The position numbers were made by a program, and so were the translations under genes. The notes beneath the pieces are model-generated. The model did not search any database, was not told the origin of the DNA, and saw only the letters and a list, made by a program, of their open reading frames with translations. From contig NC_092631.1 of the NCBI RefSeq assembly GCF_039555335.1, positions 16,115,805 through 16,179,804 on the forward strand: 64,000 nt of DNA, read 5' to 3'. Shown here piece after piece: positions 1 to 11,395 of the stretch; position 1 is the first letter of the stretch; each line of letters starts with the position of its first letter. Source of the stretch: Amphiura filiformis (lineage: Eukaryota > Echinodermata > Ophiuroidea > Amphilepidida > Amphiuridae).

Positions 1-3000
1 AGATGCATTTTATAAGTATTTCGTTTTATACCGGAAGTGACCCCTTAATGACCTTTGACCCCAAATTAAAAAATACCACATATACAATGGGCAACCACAA
101 TATATGTGTGCATATACCGTTACTGTCCTACGTTTTTCTTAGCTAATAAAAATTTTGGAAGATATTTCGTTTTATACCGGAAGTGACCCCTTAATGACCT
201 TTGACCCCAAATCATTGGGTGACTGCAGACCATATGTGAACATACCGTTACTGTCCCATGTTTTACTGAGCTAATAAAAAATTTTGAAGGTTTTTCATTT
301 TATACCGGAAGTGACCCCTTAATGACCTTTGACCCCAAATCTGTGTACACCCCATAGACACTGGGTAATGACAATGCACGTGTGCAAGTGGCATCACTGT
401 CCTACGTTATATGTGGGAGAAGATGCATTTTTAGTTGAAATCATGTTTTTGACCCCTGCGTGACCTTTGACCCCACACGTTTCATGTGACATGTAGGGGC
501 ACGGTCAGTGATCATTGTGACCAAGTTAGGTCAAAATCGATGTAAGCATGTGAGTGCTAGAGCAAATGTAATGGTTGACAGAAAGAAGAAGAAGAAGAAG
601 AAACTAGACTTAGCTGTGGTCTAAGACCACGAACACAGCCGTGTTGTGACCTCTTAATGACCTTTGACCCCAAAATATATGAAAACCCCATAGGCATTGG
701 CTAATGTCAATGTATGCGTGCACGTGGCATTATTTTGCCATGTTATTTGTGGCAGAAGGGGCATTTTGAAAGTTTTTCGTCTCAGACCGGAAGTGGCCCC
801 TTAATGACCTTTGACCCCCAATCTGTGTACACCCCATAAACACTGGGTAATAACAATGCATGTGTGTAAGTGGCATCACTGTCCTGAGTAATTTGTGGGA
901 GAAGATGCATTTTAAAGGTATTTCGTTTTATACCGGAAATGACCCCTTAATGACCTTTGATCCCAAATATAAAAATATCATATATACATTGGTTAAACAC
1001 AATTCATGTGTGAACATACCATTACTCTCCTATGTTTTTCTTAGCTAATAAATTTTTTTGTAGATATTTCAATTTATACCGGAAGTGGCCCCTTAATGAC
1101 CTTTGACCCCAAATATGTGTACACCCCATAGACACTGGGTAATAACAATGCATGTGTGCAAGTGGCATCTCTGTCCCACATAATTTGTGGAAGAAGATGC
1201 ATTTTAAAGGTATTTCTTTTTATACCGGAAGTGACCCCTTAATGAGCTTTGACCCCAATTAAAAAAATACCAATATACATTGGGTAACTGCAGATCATAT
1301 GTGAACATACCGTTACTGCGCTATGTTTTACTTAGCTAATAAAAATGTGTGAAGGTTTTTCGTTTTATACCGGAAGTGACCCCTTAATGACCTTTGACCC
1401 CAAATCTGTGTACACCATATAGACACTGGTTAATAACAATGCATGTGTGCAAGTGGTGTCACTGTCGTACGTAATCTGTAGGAAAAGATGCATTTTTAGT
1501 TGAAATCACGTTTTTGACCTCTATGACCCCTGCGTGACCTTTGACCCCACAAGTTTCATGTGACGTGTAGGGGCACGGTCAATGATCATTGTGACCAAGT
1601 TAGGTCAAAATCGATGTAAGCATGTGAGTGCTAGAGTAAATGTAATGGTTGACAGAAAGAAGAAAGAACTAGACTTAGCTGTGGTCTAAGACCACGAACA
1701 CAGCCGTGTTGTAACCCCTTAATAACCTTTGACCCCAAAATATATAAAAACGCCCATAGACATTGGCTAATGTCAACGCATGTGTGCACGTGGCTTCACT
1801 TTGCCATGTTACTTGTGGCAGAAGGGGCATTTTGAAGGTTTTTCGTCTCAGACCGGAAGTGACCCCTTAATGACATTTGACCCCAAATAAAAAAATACCA
1901 CATATGAATTGGGTAAGGGTAACCACAATTCATTTGTGAACATACCGTTTACTGTCCTATGTTTTTCTTAGCAAATAAAAAATTTGAAGGTTTTTCGTTT
2001 TATACCGAAAGTGACCCTTTAATGACCTTTGACCCCAAATCTGTGTACACCCCATAGACACTGGGTAATAACAATACATGTGTGCAAGTGGCGTCTCTGT
2101 CCCACATAATTTGTGGAAGAATATGCATTTTAAAGGTATTTCTTTTTATACCGGAAGTGACCCCTTAATGAGCTTTGACCCTAAGTAAAAAAAATACCAC
2201 AAATACATTGGGTGACTACAGATCATATGTGAACATACCGTTACTGTGCTATGTTTTACTTAGCTAATAAAAATTTTTGAAGGTTTTTCGTTTTATACCG
2301 GAAGTGACCCCTTAATGACCTTGACCCCAAATCTGTGTACACCACATAGACACTGGGTAATAACAATGCATGTGTGCAAGTGGGGTCGCTGTCCTACGTA
2401 AGTTGTGGGAGAAGATGCATTTTAGTTGAAATCACGTTTTTGACCCTGTGACCCCTGCGTAACCTTTGACCCCACAAGTTTCATGTGACATGTAGGGGCA
2501 TGGTCAATGATCATTGTGACCAAGTTAGGTCAAAATCGATGTAAGTATGTGAGTGCTAGAGCAAATGTAATGGTTGACAGAAGAAGAAAGAAGAAAGAAG
2601 AAAGAACTAGACTTAGCTGTGGTCTAAGACCACGAACACAGCCGTGTTGTGGCCCCTTAAATGACCTTTGACCCCAAAATATATGAAAAGGCCTATAGAC
2701 ATTGGCTAATGTCAATGCATGGGTGCACGTGGCACCACTTTGCTATGTTACTTGTGGCAGAAGGGGCATTTTGAAGGTTTTTCGTCTCAGACCGGAAGTG
2801 ACCCCTTAATGACATTTGACCCCAAACAAAAAAATACCACATATGAATTGGGTAACAACAATTCATGTGTGAACATACCGTCACTGTCCTATGTTTTTCT
2901 TAGCAAATAAAATTTTTTTGAAGGTTTTTCGTTTTATACCGGAAGTGACCCCTTAATGACCTTTGACCTCAAATCTGTATACACCCCATAGACACTGGGT

Positions 3001-5700
3001 AATAACAATGCATGTGTGCAAGTGGCGTCACTGTCCTACATAATCTGTGGAAGAAGATGCATTTTAAAGGTATTTCGTTTTATACCGGAAGTGACCCCTT
3101 AATGAGATTTGACCCCAAATAAAAAAATACCACATATACATTGGGTGACTGCAGATCATATGTGAACAAACCGTTACTGTGCTATGTTTTACTTAGTTAA
3201 TAAAAATTTTTGAAGGTTTTTCGTTTTATACCGGAAATGACCCCGTAATGACCTTTGACCCCAAATCTGTGTACACCACATAGACACTGGGTAATAACAA
3301 TGCATGTGTGCAAGCGGGGTCACTGTCCAACGTAAGTTGTGGGAGAAGATGCATTTTTAGTTGAAGTCACGTTTTTGACCCCTGTGACCCCTGCATGACC
3401 TTTGACCCCACAAGTTTCATGTGACATGTAGGGGCACGGTCAATGATCATTGTGACCAAGTTAGGTCAAAATCGATGTAAGCATGTGAGTGCTAGAGCAA
3501 ATGTAATGGTTGACAGAAAGAAAGAAGAAAGAAGAAAGAAAGAACTAGACTTAGCTGTGGTCTAAGACCACGAACACAGCCGTGTTGTTACCCCTTAATG
3601 ACCTTTGACCACAAAATATATGAAAACCCATAGACATTGGCTAATGTCAATGTATGTGTGTACGTGGCATCACTTTGCCATGTTATTTGTGGCAGAAGGG
3701 GCATTTTGAAAGTTTTTTGTGTCAAACCGGAAATGACCCTTAATGACCTATGACCCCAAATAAAAAATACCATATATACATTGGGAAAACACAATTCATG
3801 TGTGAACATACCATCACTCTCCTATGTTTTTCTTAGCTAATAAATTTTTTTGAAAATATTTCGATTTATACCGGAAGTGACCCCTTAATGACCTTTGACC
3901 CCAAATCTGTGTACACCACATTGACACTGGGTAATAACAATGCATGTGTGCAAGTGGTGTCACTGTCCTACGTAATTTGTGGGAGAAGATGCATTTTAAA
4001 GGTATTTCGTTTTATACAAGAAGTGAAACCTTAATGACCTGTGACCGCAAATAAAAAATACCACATATACATTGGATAACTGTAACTCATATGTGAACAT
4101 ACCGTTATTGTCCTATGTTTTCCTTAGATAATAAAATTTTTTGAAGGTATTCCGTTTTATACCGGAAGTGACCCCTTAATGACCTTTGACCCCAAATCTG
4201 TGTACACCTTATAGACACTGGGTAATTACAATGCATGTGTGCAAGTGACGTCACTGTTCTACGTAATTTGTAGGAGAAGATGCATTTTGAGTTGAAATCA
4301 CGTTTTTTGACCCCTATGACCCCTGCGTGACCTTTGACCCCACAAGTTTCATGTGACATGTAAGGGCACGGTCAATGATCATTGTGACCAAGTTAGGTCA
4401 AAATCGATGTAAGCATGTGAGTGCTAGAGCAAATGTAATGGTTGACAGAAAGAAGAAAGAAGAAAGAAAGAAGAAAGAAAGAAAGAAGAACCTGTAAGAA
4501 AAAAGACACAGCCGTGACTAACGTCACGGCTGTGTAAGAACCTGTAAGAAAAAAGACACAGCCGTGACTAACGTCACGGCTGTGTAAAGAACTAGACTTA
4601 GCTGTGGTCTAAGACCACGAACACAGCCGTGTTGTGACCCCTTATTGACCTTTGACCCCAAAATATATGAAAGTCCCATAGACATTGGCAAGTGTCAATG
4701 TACATTTGCATGTGGCATCACTATGCTATGTTACTTGTGGCAGAAGGGGCATTTTGAAGGTTTTTCGTCTCAGACCGGAAGTGACCCCTTGATGACCTTT
4801 GACCCAAAATAAAAATACCACATATACACTGGGTAACCACAATTCATATATGAACATACCGTTACTGACCTTTGTTTTTCTTAGCTAATAAAATTTTTTT
4901 GAAGGTATTTCGTTTTATACCGGAAGTGATCCCTTAATGACCTTTGACCCCAAATCTGTGTACACCCCATATACACTGGGTAACACCAATGCATGTGTGC
5001 AAGTGGTATCACTGTCCTACGTAATTTGTGGAAGAAGATGCATTTTATAAGTATTTCGTTTTATACCGGAAGTGACCCCTTAATGACCTTTGACCCCAAA
5101 TTAAAAAATACCACATATACAATGGGCAACCACAATTTATGTGTGCATATACCGTTACTGTCCTACGTTTTTCTTAGCTAATAAAAATTTTGGAAGATAT
5201 TTCGTTTTATACCGGAAGTGCCCCCTGAATGACCTTTGACCCCAAATCTGTGTACACCCTATAGACACTAGGTAATTACAATACATGTGTGCAAGTGGCG
5301 TCACTGTCCTACGTAATTTGTGGGAGAAGATGCATTTTAAAAGTTATTTCGTTTTATACCGGAAGTGACCCCTTAATGACCTTTGACCCATATAAGAAAA
5401 ATATCACATATACACTAGGTAACTGCAAATCAGATGTGAACATACCGTTACTGCGCTATATTTTGTTTAGCTAATAAAATTGTTTGAAGGTATTTCGTTT
5501 TTTACCGGAAGTGACCCCTTAATGACCTTTGACCCCAAATCTGTGTACACCAAATAGACACTGGGTAATCACAATGCACGTGTGCAAGTGGCATCACTGT
5601 CCTACGTTATATGTGGGAGAAGATGCATTTTGAGCTGAAATTACGTTTTTGACCTCTGTGACCCCTGCGTGACCTTTGACCCCACAAGTTTCATGTGACA
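1..5700. repeat. About 145-bp monomers with a repeated DR1/DR5/ETS-like motif block
   Basis: Each monomer contains a conserved block, best seen at 30-61: ACCGGAAGTG, a canonical ETS-type site, overlapping TGACCC, five bases, TGACCT, one base, TGACCC. Read on the minus strand this is GGGTCA-A-AGGTCA (a DR1 nuclear-receptor element) followed by AGGTCATTAAGGGGTCA (a DR5 element). I count by eye about 35-40 blocks in this array, roughly two thirds with an exact TGACCTTTGACC. Some monomers also carry TGACGTCA (CRE palindrome, e.g. near 4247) or CACGTG (E-box, e.g. near 720). The short minus-strand open frames recurring here encode the same words in several frames and are by-products of the repeat. 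Motif matches are seen; any binding is inference. Confidence 0.8.
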
Positions 5701-5861
5701 TGTAGGGGCACGGTCAGTGATCATTGTGACCAAGTTAGGTCAAAATCGATGTAAGCATGTGAGTGCTAGAGCAAATGTAATGGTTGACAGAAAGAAAGAA
5801 AGAAAGAAGAAAGAACCTGTAAGAAAAAAGACACAGCCGTGACTAACGTCACGGCTGTGTA
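1..5861 (-). mobile_element. Tandem array of Helitron/Helentron-like units (array 1, runs off the left edge)
   Basis: Head-to-tail units of 938 to 1065 bp, with unit junctions (ACTAGACTTAGC) at 603, 1668, 2606, 3544 and 4591. Read on the minus strand, each unit ends with a short hairpin (GTGGTC-TTA-GACCAC), then AGCTAAGT and CTAG. That is the Helitron 3' layout of hairpin, about 8-10 bases, CTAG. The outer right end carries a palindrome (stem ACACAGCCGTGAC, loop TAAC), present at 4510-4577 in duplicate and again at 5831-5860. The word ACACAGCCGTG occurs at both element ends, like the subterminal inverted repeats of Helentrons, and flanks read T at both sides. A GAAA/GAAGAA purine run sits inside each unit near that end. 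No Rep/helicase coding sequence is present, so this is non-autonomous. Inside each unit are about 145-bp monomers (listed separately). Family call is inference; tandem structure is seen directly. Confidence 0.75.
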
Positions 5862-5862
5862 A

Positions 5863-6499
5863 ATAGGGCCAATAACTACTCATCTAATCATTTATTTTTA
5901 ATATTGTGGCCAATTTGACTTTCAAGCCTTCCGAATTCGGCACATTTGCACTACATGCAATCAACTTTTGGGTCCAAATTTTGACCCCCCCCTACTCAAA
6001 CTTGAAATGGCTGCCACAGAAAATCCGTAAGAGCTACAGACTTCAAATTTGCAGGTTGTTAATATTTTTACAGGTACAATATATGACTAAAATATAAAGC
6101 AAATCTGAGGGGTCAGGTGGGCGCCTACTTGATTTCATATGGAATGACCCATATGTAGTACAAAACTCATACTTTAAAAACTAATAATTATAATACTTAA
6201 CTGATTATGGTGTTCAATCATGATTAGAAAAAAACACCAAACACAGTCGTCGCCAATACTCAATAAATCGATTTTTTTTTTAAATTTATTTTCGTGAAGC
6301 TGATCTTTCACCTCTGTGCGCCCTCCTGATGGGATAATAGGAATTGACCCCATTTCCGACCGCGATTGAGGACGTTTTTACTCTCTTCAACAGGTACGAT
6401 TCGCTAAACTCGACACCTTTATGTGGTGACCTCAATCACATGGGCCGAGTAAGAGTTATTCACTGTTATTACCACACAAAACGCACGCGTTCCCCATGG
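5863..6499. other. No gene seen
   Basis: AT-rich DNA after the array. It includes a C-run near 5985-5992 and a T-run near 6270. I see no supportable coding exon, RNA gene or repeat end here. Confidence 0.5.
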
Positions 6500-6507
6500 C
6501 TGCTGAG

Positions 6508-6666
6508 CAGGGACAGGCGATTTGCGCGGAACTTTTTTTCCGCGCAATCCCGCGCAATTTGCTATTTTTTTCCTATGGGCAGGGATACATGATTTGCACT
6601 GAAAATCAGTTCCGCGCAATCTCCGCGCAATTTGCTATTTTTTTCCGCGCAAATCGCCTGTCCCTG
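6508..6666. mobile_element. hAT-type MITE with 8-bp target duplication
   Basis: A 159-bp element whose perfect inverted ends begin CAGGGACAGGCGATTTGCGC. It is flanked by the 8-bp direct repeat CTGCTGAG at 6500-6507 and 6667-6674. CAGGG-type ends with an 8-bp duplication are the hAT hallmark. The interior repeats the word CCGCGCAAT. Intact ends and exact duplications suggest a fairly young insertion. It has no coding capacity; the open frames across it are chance. Confidence 0.88.
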
Positions 6667-6734
6667 CTGCTGAGCCATGAAAAAAATGTTCCTTCATTTT
6701 ATTTAAATTAGCCGCCCTTACCACTTTGGGTGCC

Positions 6735-6955
6735 GCCTATAGAAGGTTTGCGTGCTTGCGCCCAAATTGGGACAAATCAGCGCACCCTATTGTGCAGTGT
6801 GAGAACAATGGTATCACTTTCTCAAGTGCTGTGCTTACACATAACTTTCTATTCATCGCTTATTGACAGTTACCTGCCAGGAAAAGCATCAATATACTGT
6901 CGGGTCAGTGACCAACTTAATGGCGGAACTCCTTTGTTCGAAACAATGGTGTCAA
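6735..6955. repeat. Dispersed repeat family, copy 1
   Basis: Shares blocks such as GAGAACAATGGTA, a cluster around TTATTGA, and TTTGTTCGAAA with 55125-55305 (same strand) and 49325-49510 (opposite strand). The three copies are diverged. It is not assigned to a family; it could be an old SINE or MITE. Confidence 0.5.
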
Positions 6956-7334
6956 TGTTATGAATATAGCTTGTCGGCAAATTAAATCGACATCAAAGGA
7001 ACAATGCGTTACATAATCTATTGCTTCTCCTTCCTATCTAAGTTTCTTGGTCTGGGCTATATTCAGTATCGAAGTTACGTAAATTTACTATGTCAACGGT
7101 CACGCTAAATTGATAATGACGATGACACTTGGTACTTGGTTGATATCCTCCTGAGAACGCCATAAGGTAAATAATAATAGGTCTACTAATAGTAATACTA
7201 ATACTAATAAAAAAAAAAAATGGTAATAATTATTAATAAATGATGATACTAATTATAATTTCTAATGACTATTTTAATAAAGTAACTAAAATTATGCGCA
7301 AGAATGCAGAACAATCCTATAGCGCATAAAAAAG

Positions 7335-7407
7335 CGCCCGGTAAGGGACTCGAACCCTTGGCCCTCAGATTAAAAGTCTGATGCTCTACCGACTGAGCTA
7401 ACCGGGC
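7335..7407 (-). tRNA. tRNA-Lys-TTT: tRNA-Lys(UUU), copy 1
   Basis: A 73-nt cloverleaf on the minus strand. The acceptor GCCCGGT pairs fully with ACCGGGC, the D arm is GCTC/GAGC, the anticodon stem TCAGA/TCTGA encloses loop CTTTTAA (anticodon TTT), and the T arm holds TTCGAGT. A run of six T follows the 3' end on the minus strand, a Pol III terminator. It is the first of a tandem cassette series; its downstream spacer is split by two insertions. Confidence 0.95.
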
Positions 7408-7463
7408 TCGTTAATTGTTGAAATGATGTAACCAAATTTGTTCATTCACCAACGTTATCAATT

Positions 7464-8133
7464 CGTCGGCTGTATTCCATAGTGGCGTATAGTGATTTTT
7501 GGTCATTTTTTTGAAAATTGGCACATATGTCTTTAATGATGTTCTCTTTCATTTTTCTAAGTCTCATCAGTCATAATTAGCTAATTAATTAGTAATTGAT
7601 TAATTAAATGTGGCGTATAGTTACAAAGTGACATTTTTCGTATTCCATAGTGGCGTATCGACCATACGCCACTTTTTATACACATTTTATAATTATGAAA
7701 TATCGGCAAAATGAAAAACATCGTATGTCATAGTGGCGTACGCGTATCGGACCTATACGCCACTATGGAATACGATGTTTTTCATTTTGCCGATATTTCA
7801 TAATTATAAAATGTGTATAAAAAGTGGCGTATGGTCGATACGCTACTATGGAATACGAAAAAGGTTAGTGTATTGCGTTTTGTTCGTTTTCCATATTGAC
7901 GTATAGTTTTATTGTCAGTTTGCCAGCAAAAGTATGTATTTATTTCTTTTGAAAAATATATAACAATAAAATCTATTTAGTTTACTACAGAAATTTCACA
8001 TCATTTACAAAATATAATGAATGTCTGATTTACACAACTCGATTTTAAATTGGCATTTCTTCAAACCCGATTTTCTCGAAAAGTTGTTTATTCGCGGCGC
8101 CCCACTATACGCCACTATGGAATACGGACGACG
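7464..8133. mobile_element. Foldback MITE in the tRNA-Lys spacer
   Basis: Inverted ends start CGTCGGCTGTATTCCATAG (left) and CGTCGTCCGTATTCCATAG (right, reverse strand). The flanks share AATT at 7460-7463 and 8134-8137. Intact cassettes read ...GTTATCAATTGTTATC... at this point, so the empty site supports insertion with a 4-bp AATT duplication. Inside lies a second near-perfect hairpin (about 7636-7860, arms about 105 bp), so the word TATTCCATAGTGGCGTA appears on both strands several times. There is no transposase; superfamily not assigned. Confidence 0.8.
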
Positions 8134-8399
8134 AATTGTTATCATTTTTTATTTATATTTGTTCCGATAACTACCTACCTACCTCCTGATAGCGTTCTGC
8201 ATCTTTGCATCTGCTGCCTGACTAAAAAAAAACTTTCATAAAATGATCCATGCCAAAACTGAAGATACTAAACTAAGTTGTAAATGCAAGTAAGTAATAA
8301 TAAAACTACATGTAATATTAATAATAATTTCCATTAATAAATGTGACGTGTCATGTCAAAAGGAGACCATTTTTGGCAGGATTGTAAATGGAGAAATAG

Positions 8400-11169
8400 C
8401 CAAAAATCTGCCCAGGGGAGATTTTTCACAACTTGGGTTTGTTGCGAATTTGTGATGTTATTAATGTTTAAAATATTGTCTGATAGTTTCAGACTAGAAT
8501 ATAACTGGCATTTTGTATTTTTGAGACATTCGTCTATTTTTATAATAGAGGCCCTGCATGAAATTATCGATTGGCTCCAAACAAAGGATTTGAGCCGGTG
8601 TCCTTTACCGTAGTTATGGCGGAGTGCAGTCCATTCAATCAAATGTTGTCATCAACCAATTTGATCGTAGTGCAGGGTTATATGTGTGAGACGAACTGTC
8701 ACGGTAGATTGCAATCATGCTTTTGTTGAATGCATTATTTTGAGTAGTCCGCCATATTTACGGGGTGATACGTCACTTACGAACTCAATATCTTCGCTTA
8801 GGAATGTCCGATTTCATTGGGGAAAACGCCATTGTGAAGCAAAATATCTCTTTATTTAAGGGCTGGGGTATGAGCGACCTTGAAGTTCCGGTATCTGGAG
8901 AGGGGAAGCAATGAGTTACCCCAAATCACAGCGGCAGGTAGTGACTGGGCCGCCGAGTGCTAATATATATTTATTTTGGAAGGTTCGTGTTTATTTTAAA
9001 TTTGGGGGCGTTTTTCCAAAATTTGATATTTTTGGTCATATTTCAAAAAAAGCGACATGCCAAAGACAACTCTTTGGGCACATAGTTTGTTATTGTTATT
9101 GCAGTTCTTTTCCACATACCTACGTTAACATTCGATTGGGTGATTTACTAATATTATATATTTTATGACTGCAATTTGGCGTTTTCAATGCGTTTTACAC
9201 GTATCATGAAATTAACGCAAATATCTAGTCACGCTGCTTTTAGAATTTTTACCTGATCGTCGGCTTTTGCAGGCAACAGAATGCAGATTGGCTCACGATA
9301 GATGTCGTATTCCTCTATGTGGTTCACTCATTGATAAAATGAGTTTGCATTCCTTGTAACAACACACACATTGCCGTCTGGAAACCGGGTCTGGTACTGA
9401 TTTTGGGACAGCCAATAGACTTCAGCGCCGTATCAAATCTCATAAAAACCACACGACTGACGACTATGTGTTTATGTTTCCCGCACGAAAGCTTGTGTCT
9501 ACATCTATTACTATACTTCTTTGGAAACGTTGACCTTTGACCATTCTTTGTATAACGCCCTGATATGACCTTGATATGTTCGCTTGATTGGGTACGTTAT
9601 AGCATCCATTTCATTGAGGTGTTAGGACTTGGTCAGTATAATACCAGGGGGATGACACTCTATTCACGTGGTTTCTTTTCCAACGCTAAAAGATTACGAA
9701 TTTTGGTGGTTTGTAAATGAAAAGTGTCCGCACTATTGATTGATTACGTAACTGTTATGAATAATTTATTAGTTTTTCAATGCAATCGCCTCGACCCATT
9801 AATACATAATCTGTATTTATTAAAGTACTTGGAATAGCAATCTGGTGAGTTCACTGAACTACGCCCAAATACTGATGGAGTTTTAATGGCGCTAATCCTC
9901 TCCATACACAGATGAACAAATACAATAGGAGAAGGTCAACACATATGACCTCCTATATGACATGTTATATGAGATGTACAACAACCTGAATATCATAAAG
10001 ATCAGTGTTCGTTTGTGCATATGAACTGCATATTTACAATACTAAATATTACTCGTTATATATTATGTCAAATATTGGTATTATGACAACACGGTATATA
10101 CATTGTATATATAAAACGACTAATAGATCCTACTATCATGGCGTCAGGTCATTGGTTCATCATATCCCGTATGTTTCTTAAAATTCATTCATATTTGAGA
10201 CAAATTTCTGTGCCCATTTTATAGGCGTACAGGTGGATCCGGTTTTTTTTTTTTTTTTCATTTCTTTTTTGATGAAAGAATTAAGGTTTTCCACTGCACG
10301 GAGGCCACTATGTGATACTAATTTAATGCTATTTGTAAATGAATGCGGATTCCCGGTTGTTGTTTTTCCACAGTGTGACAACTGTCCACCCATCCAGACA
10401 ACATCATCACATAATAAAACGTCTGTATTTTTACGATGAGTAAATATTAAACTGAACTTTGCCTTGGAACATTGTGTAAGACGGTGTAAGATTTTGTGGG
10501 CGCCCTCAACATTATTATCCTCTTTGTATCCGTAAATGACATGGCATAGACTGTGTGAATTCTATGAAGACTAGGGGCCTACTTATACATGGGGTCATAT
10601 CCATGGACACAAGTAACGATAATTGACAATACGATACGCGACTGTATTTAGGGAGGCTAACCACTAATAATTAATAATGCCGGGTAGGGCCTACTCCTGG
10701 GCGACTCGTGTGGGCAAGGACGCTTAGGACGGTGACCAAATGAGTCTCAAATTTCACCGGGAGGGGCACTCAAGTATGATAATGTAGGCCTATACGCATG
10801 TGTGGCCAACTTTTTTAAACACCCCCCTAAAACGAGTTTTACCCTACCAGCAAATTTAGGATCAATATGCCTAAGCTAACTTAATACACTAAAGGAAGTT
10901 CTGGATGAGAAAACGGACATTTTGATGAGAAACGGCCAAAATGGTGAGAATTTAAATTTTCTCATTCTTTTGGATGAGAAACTTCCTGGTGTGTGTGTCA
11001 ATCATTATTGTCTTATTAAAATCCGGGACTTTGGTTGACCTGTGCTAGACTCCAGCACATGTTAATGACGCAAAGACAGTTGTGGTAACACCATGGTCGC
11101 AGACCTGCAAAAAAAGCTCAAAAACAGATAGTAATGAAACCAGTTTTTATTTTCCTTGCTCTAGCGAGT
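8400..11169. other. Interior of the 6.4-kb block, no gene recognised
   Basis: AT-rich sequence with a T-run at 10243-10258. Several open frames under 110 codons lack any family resemblance, and I see no reliable splice pairs. TGAACAAATACA-like words near 9910 recur near 11270, hinting at an unclassified dispersed repeat. Confidence 0.4.
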
Positions 11170-11395
11170 TCACAGAGAAGGTGTTTCTAGTACAATGCAG
11201 CGTCGGACTCTAGCTGAGAGCGTAGCCTGAGTCCAAACGGACTCCAAGAAGGGCTCTCCATACACAAATGAACAAACACAAAGGAAAGTAGTCTCCTCCG
11301 TGACCAGCTTGATTTCGATGGAGCGAAACCAAATTGGCTGCAGAGGAGACGGGTAATTTTGCCATGCAAATGAGGTGGGTGCCCTCTCAAGAATA
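11170..11395 (-). repeat. Possible retroposed or dispersed repeat fragment
   Basis: Minus-strand sequence is open for about 75 codons and ends close to AATAAA (near 11150). Part of it resembles 9900-9940. No protein family is recognised, so a repeat fragment seems likelier than an exon. It directly abuts the 3' end of Helentron-like array 2. Confidence 0.3.

Noticed and set aside
2530-4359. Recurrent minus-strand open frames with GQRSLRGHFR-like peptides in the arrays
   Set aside because: They arise in several frames from the same repeated DNA word, have no common start or length, and are interrupted in most monomers.
1-5861. Regularly spaced repeats that might suggest a CRISPR array
   Set aside because: Monomers are about 145 bp with conserved, not unique, sequence between short motifs. 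The setting is animal DNA with introns and tRNA-Lys terminators.
1-5861. Interpretation as centromeric satellite
   Set aside because: The same monomers occur in two other short dispersed copies with transposon-like ends, so mobile-element origin explains them better.
6344-6711. Overlapping open frames around 6.5 kb
   Set aside because: They run across the hAT-type MITE and its palindromic ends.
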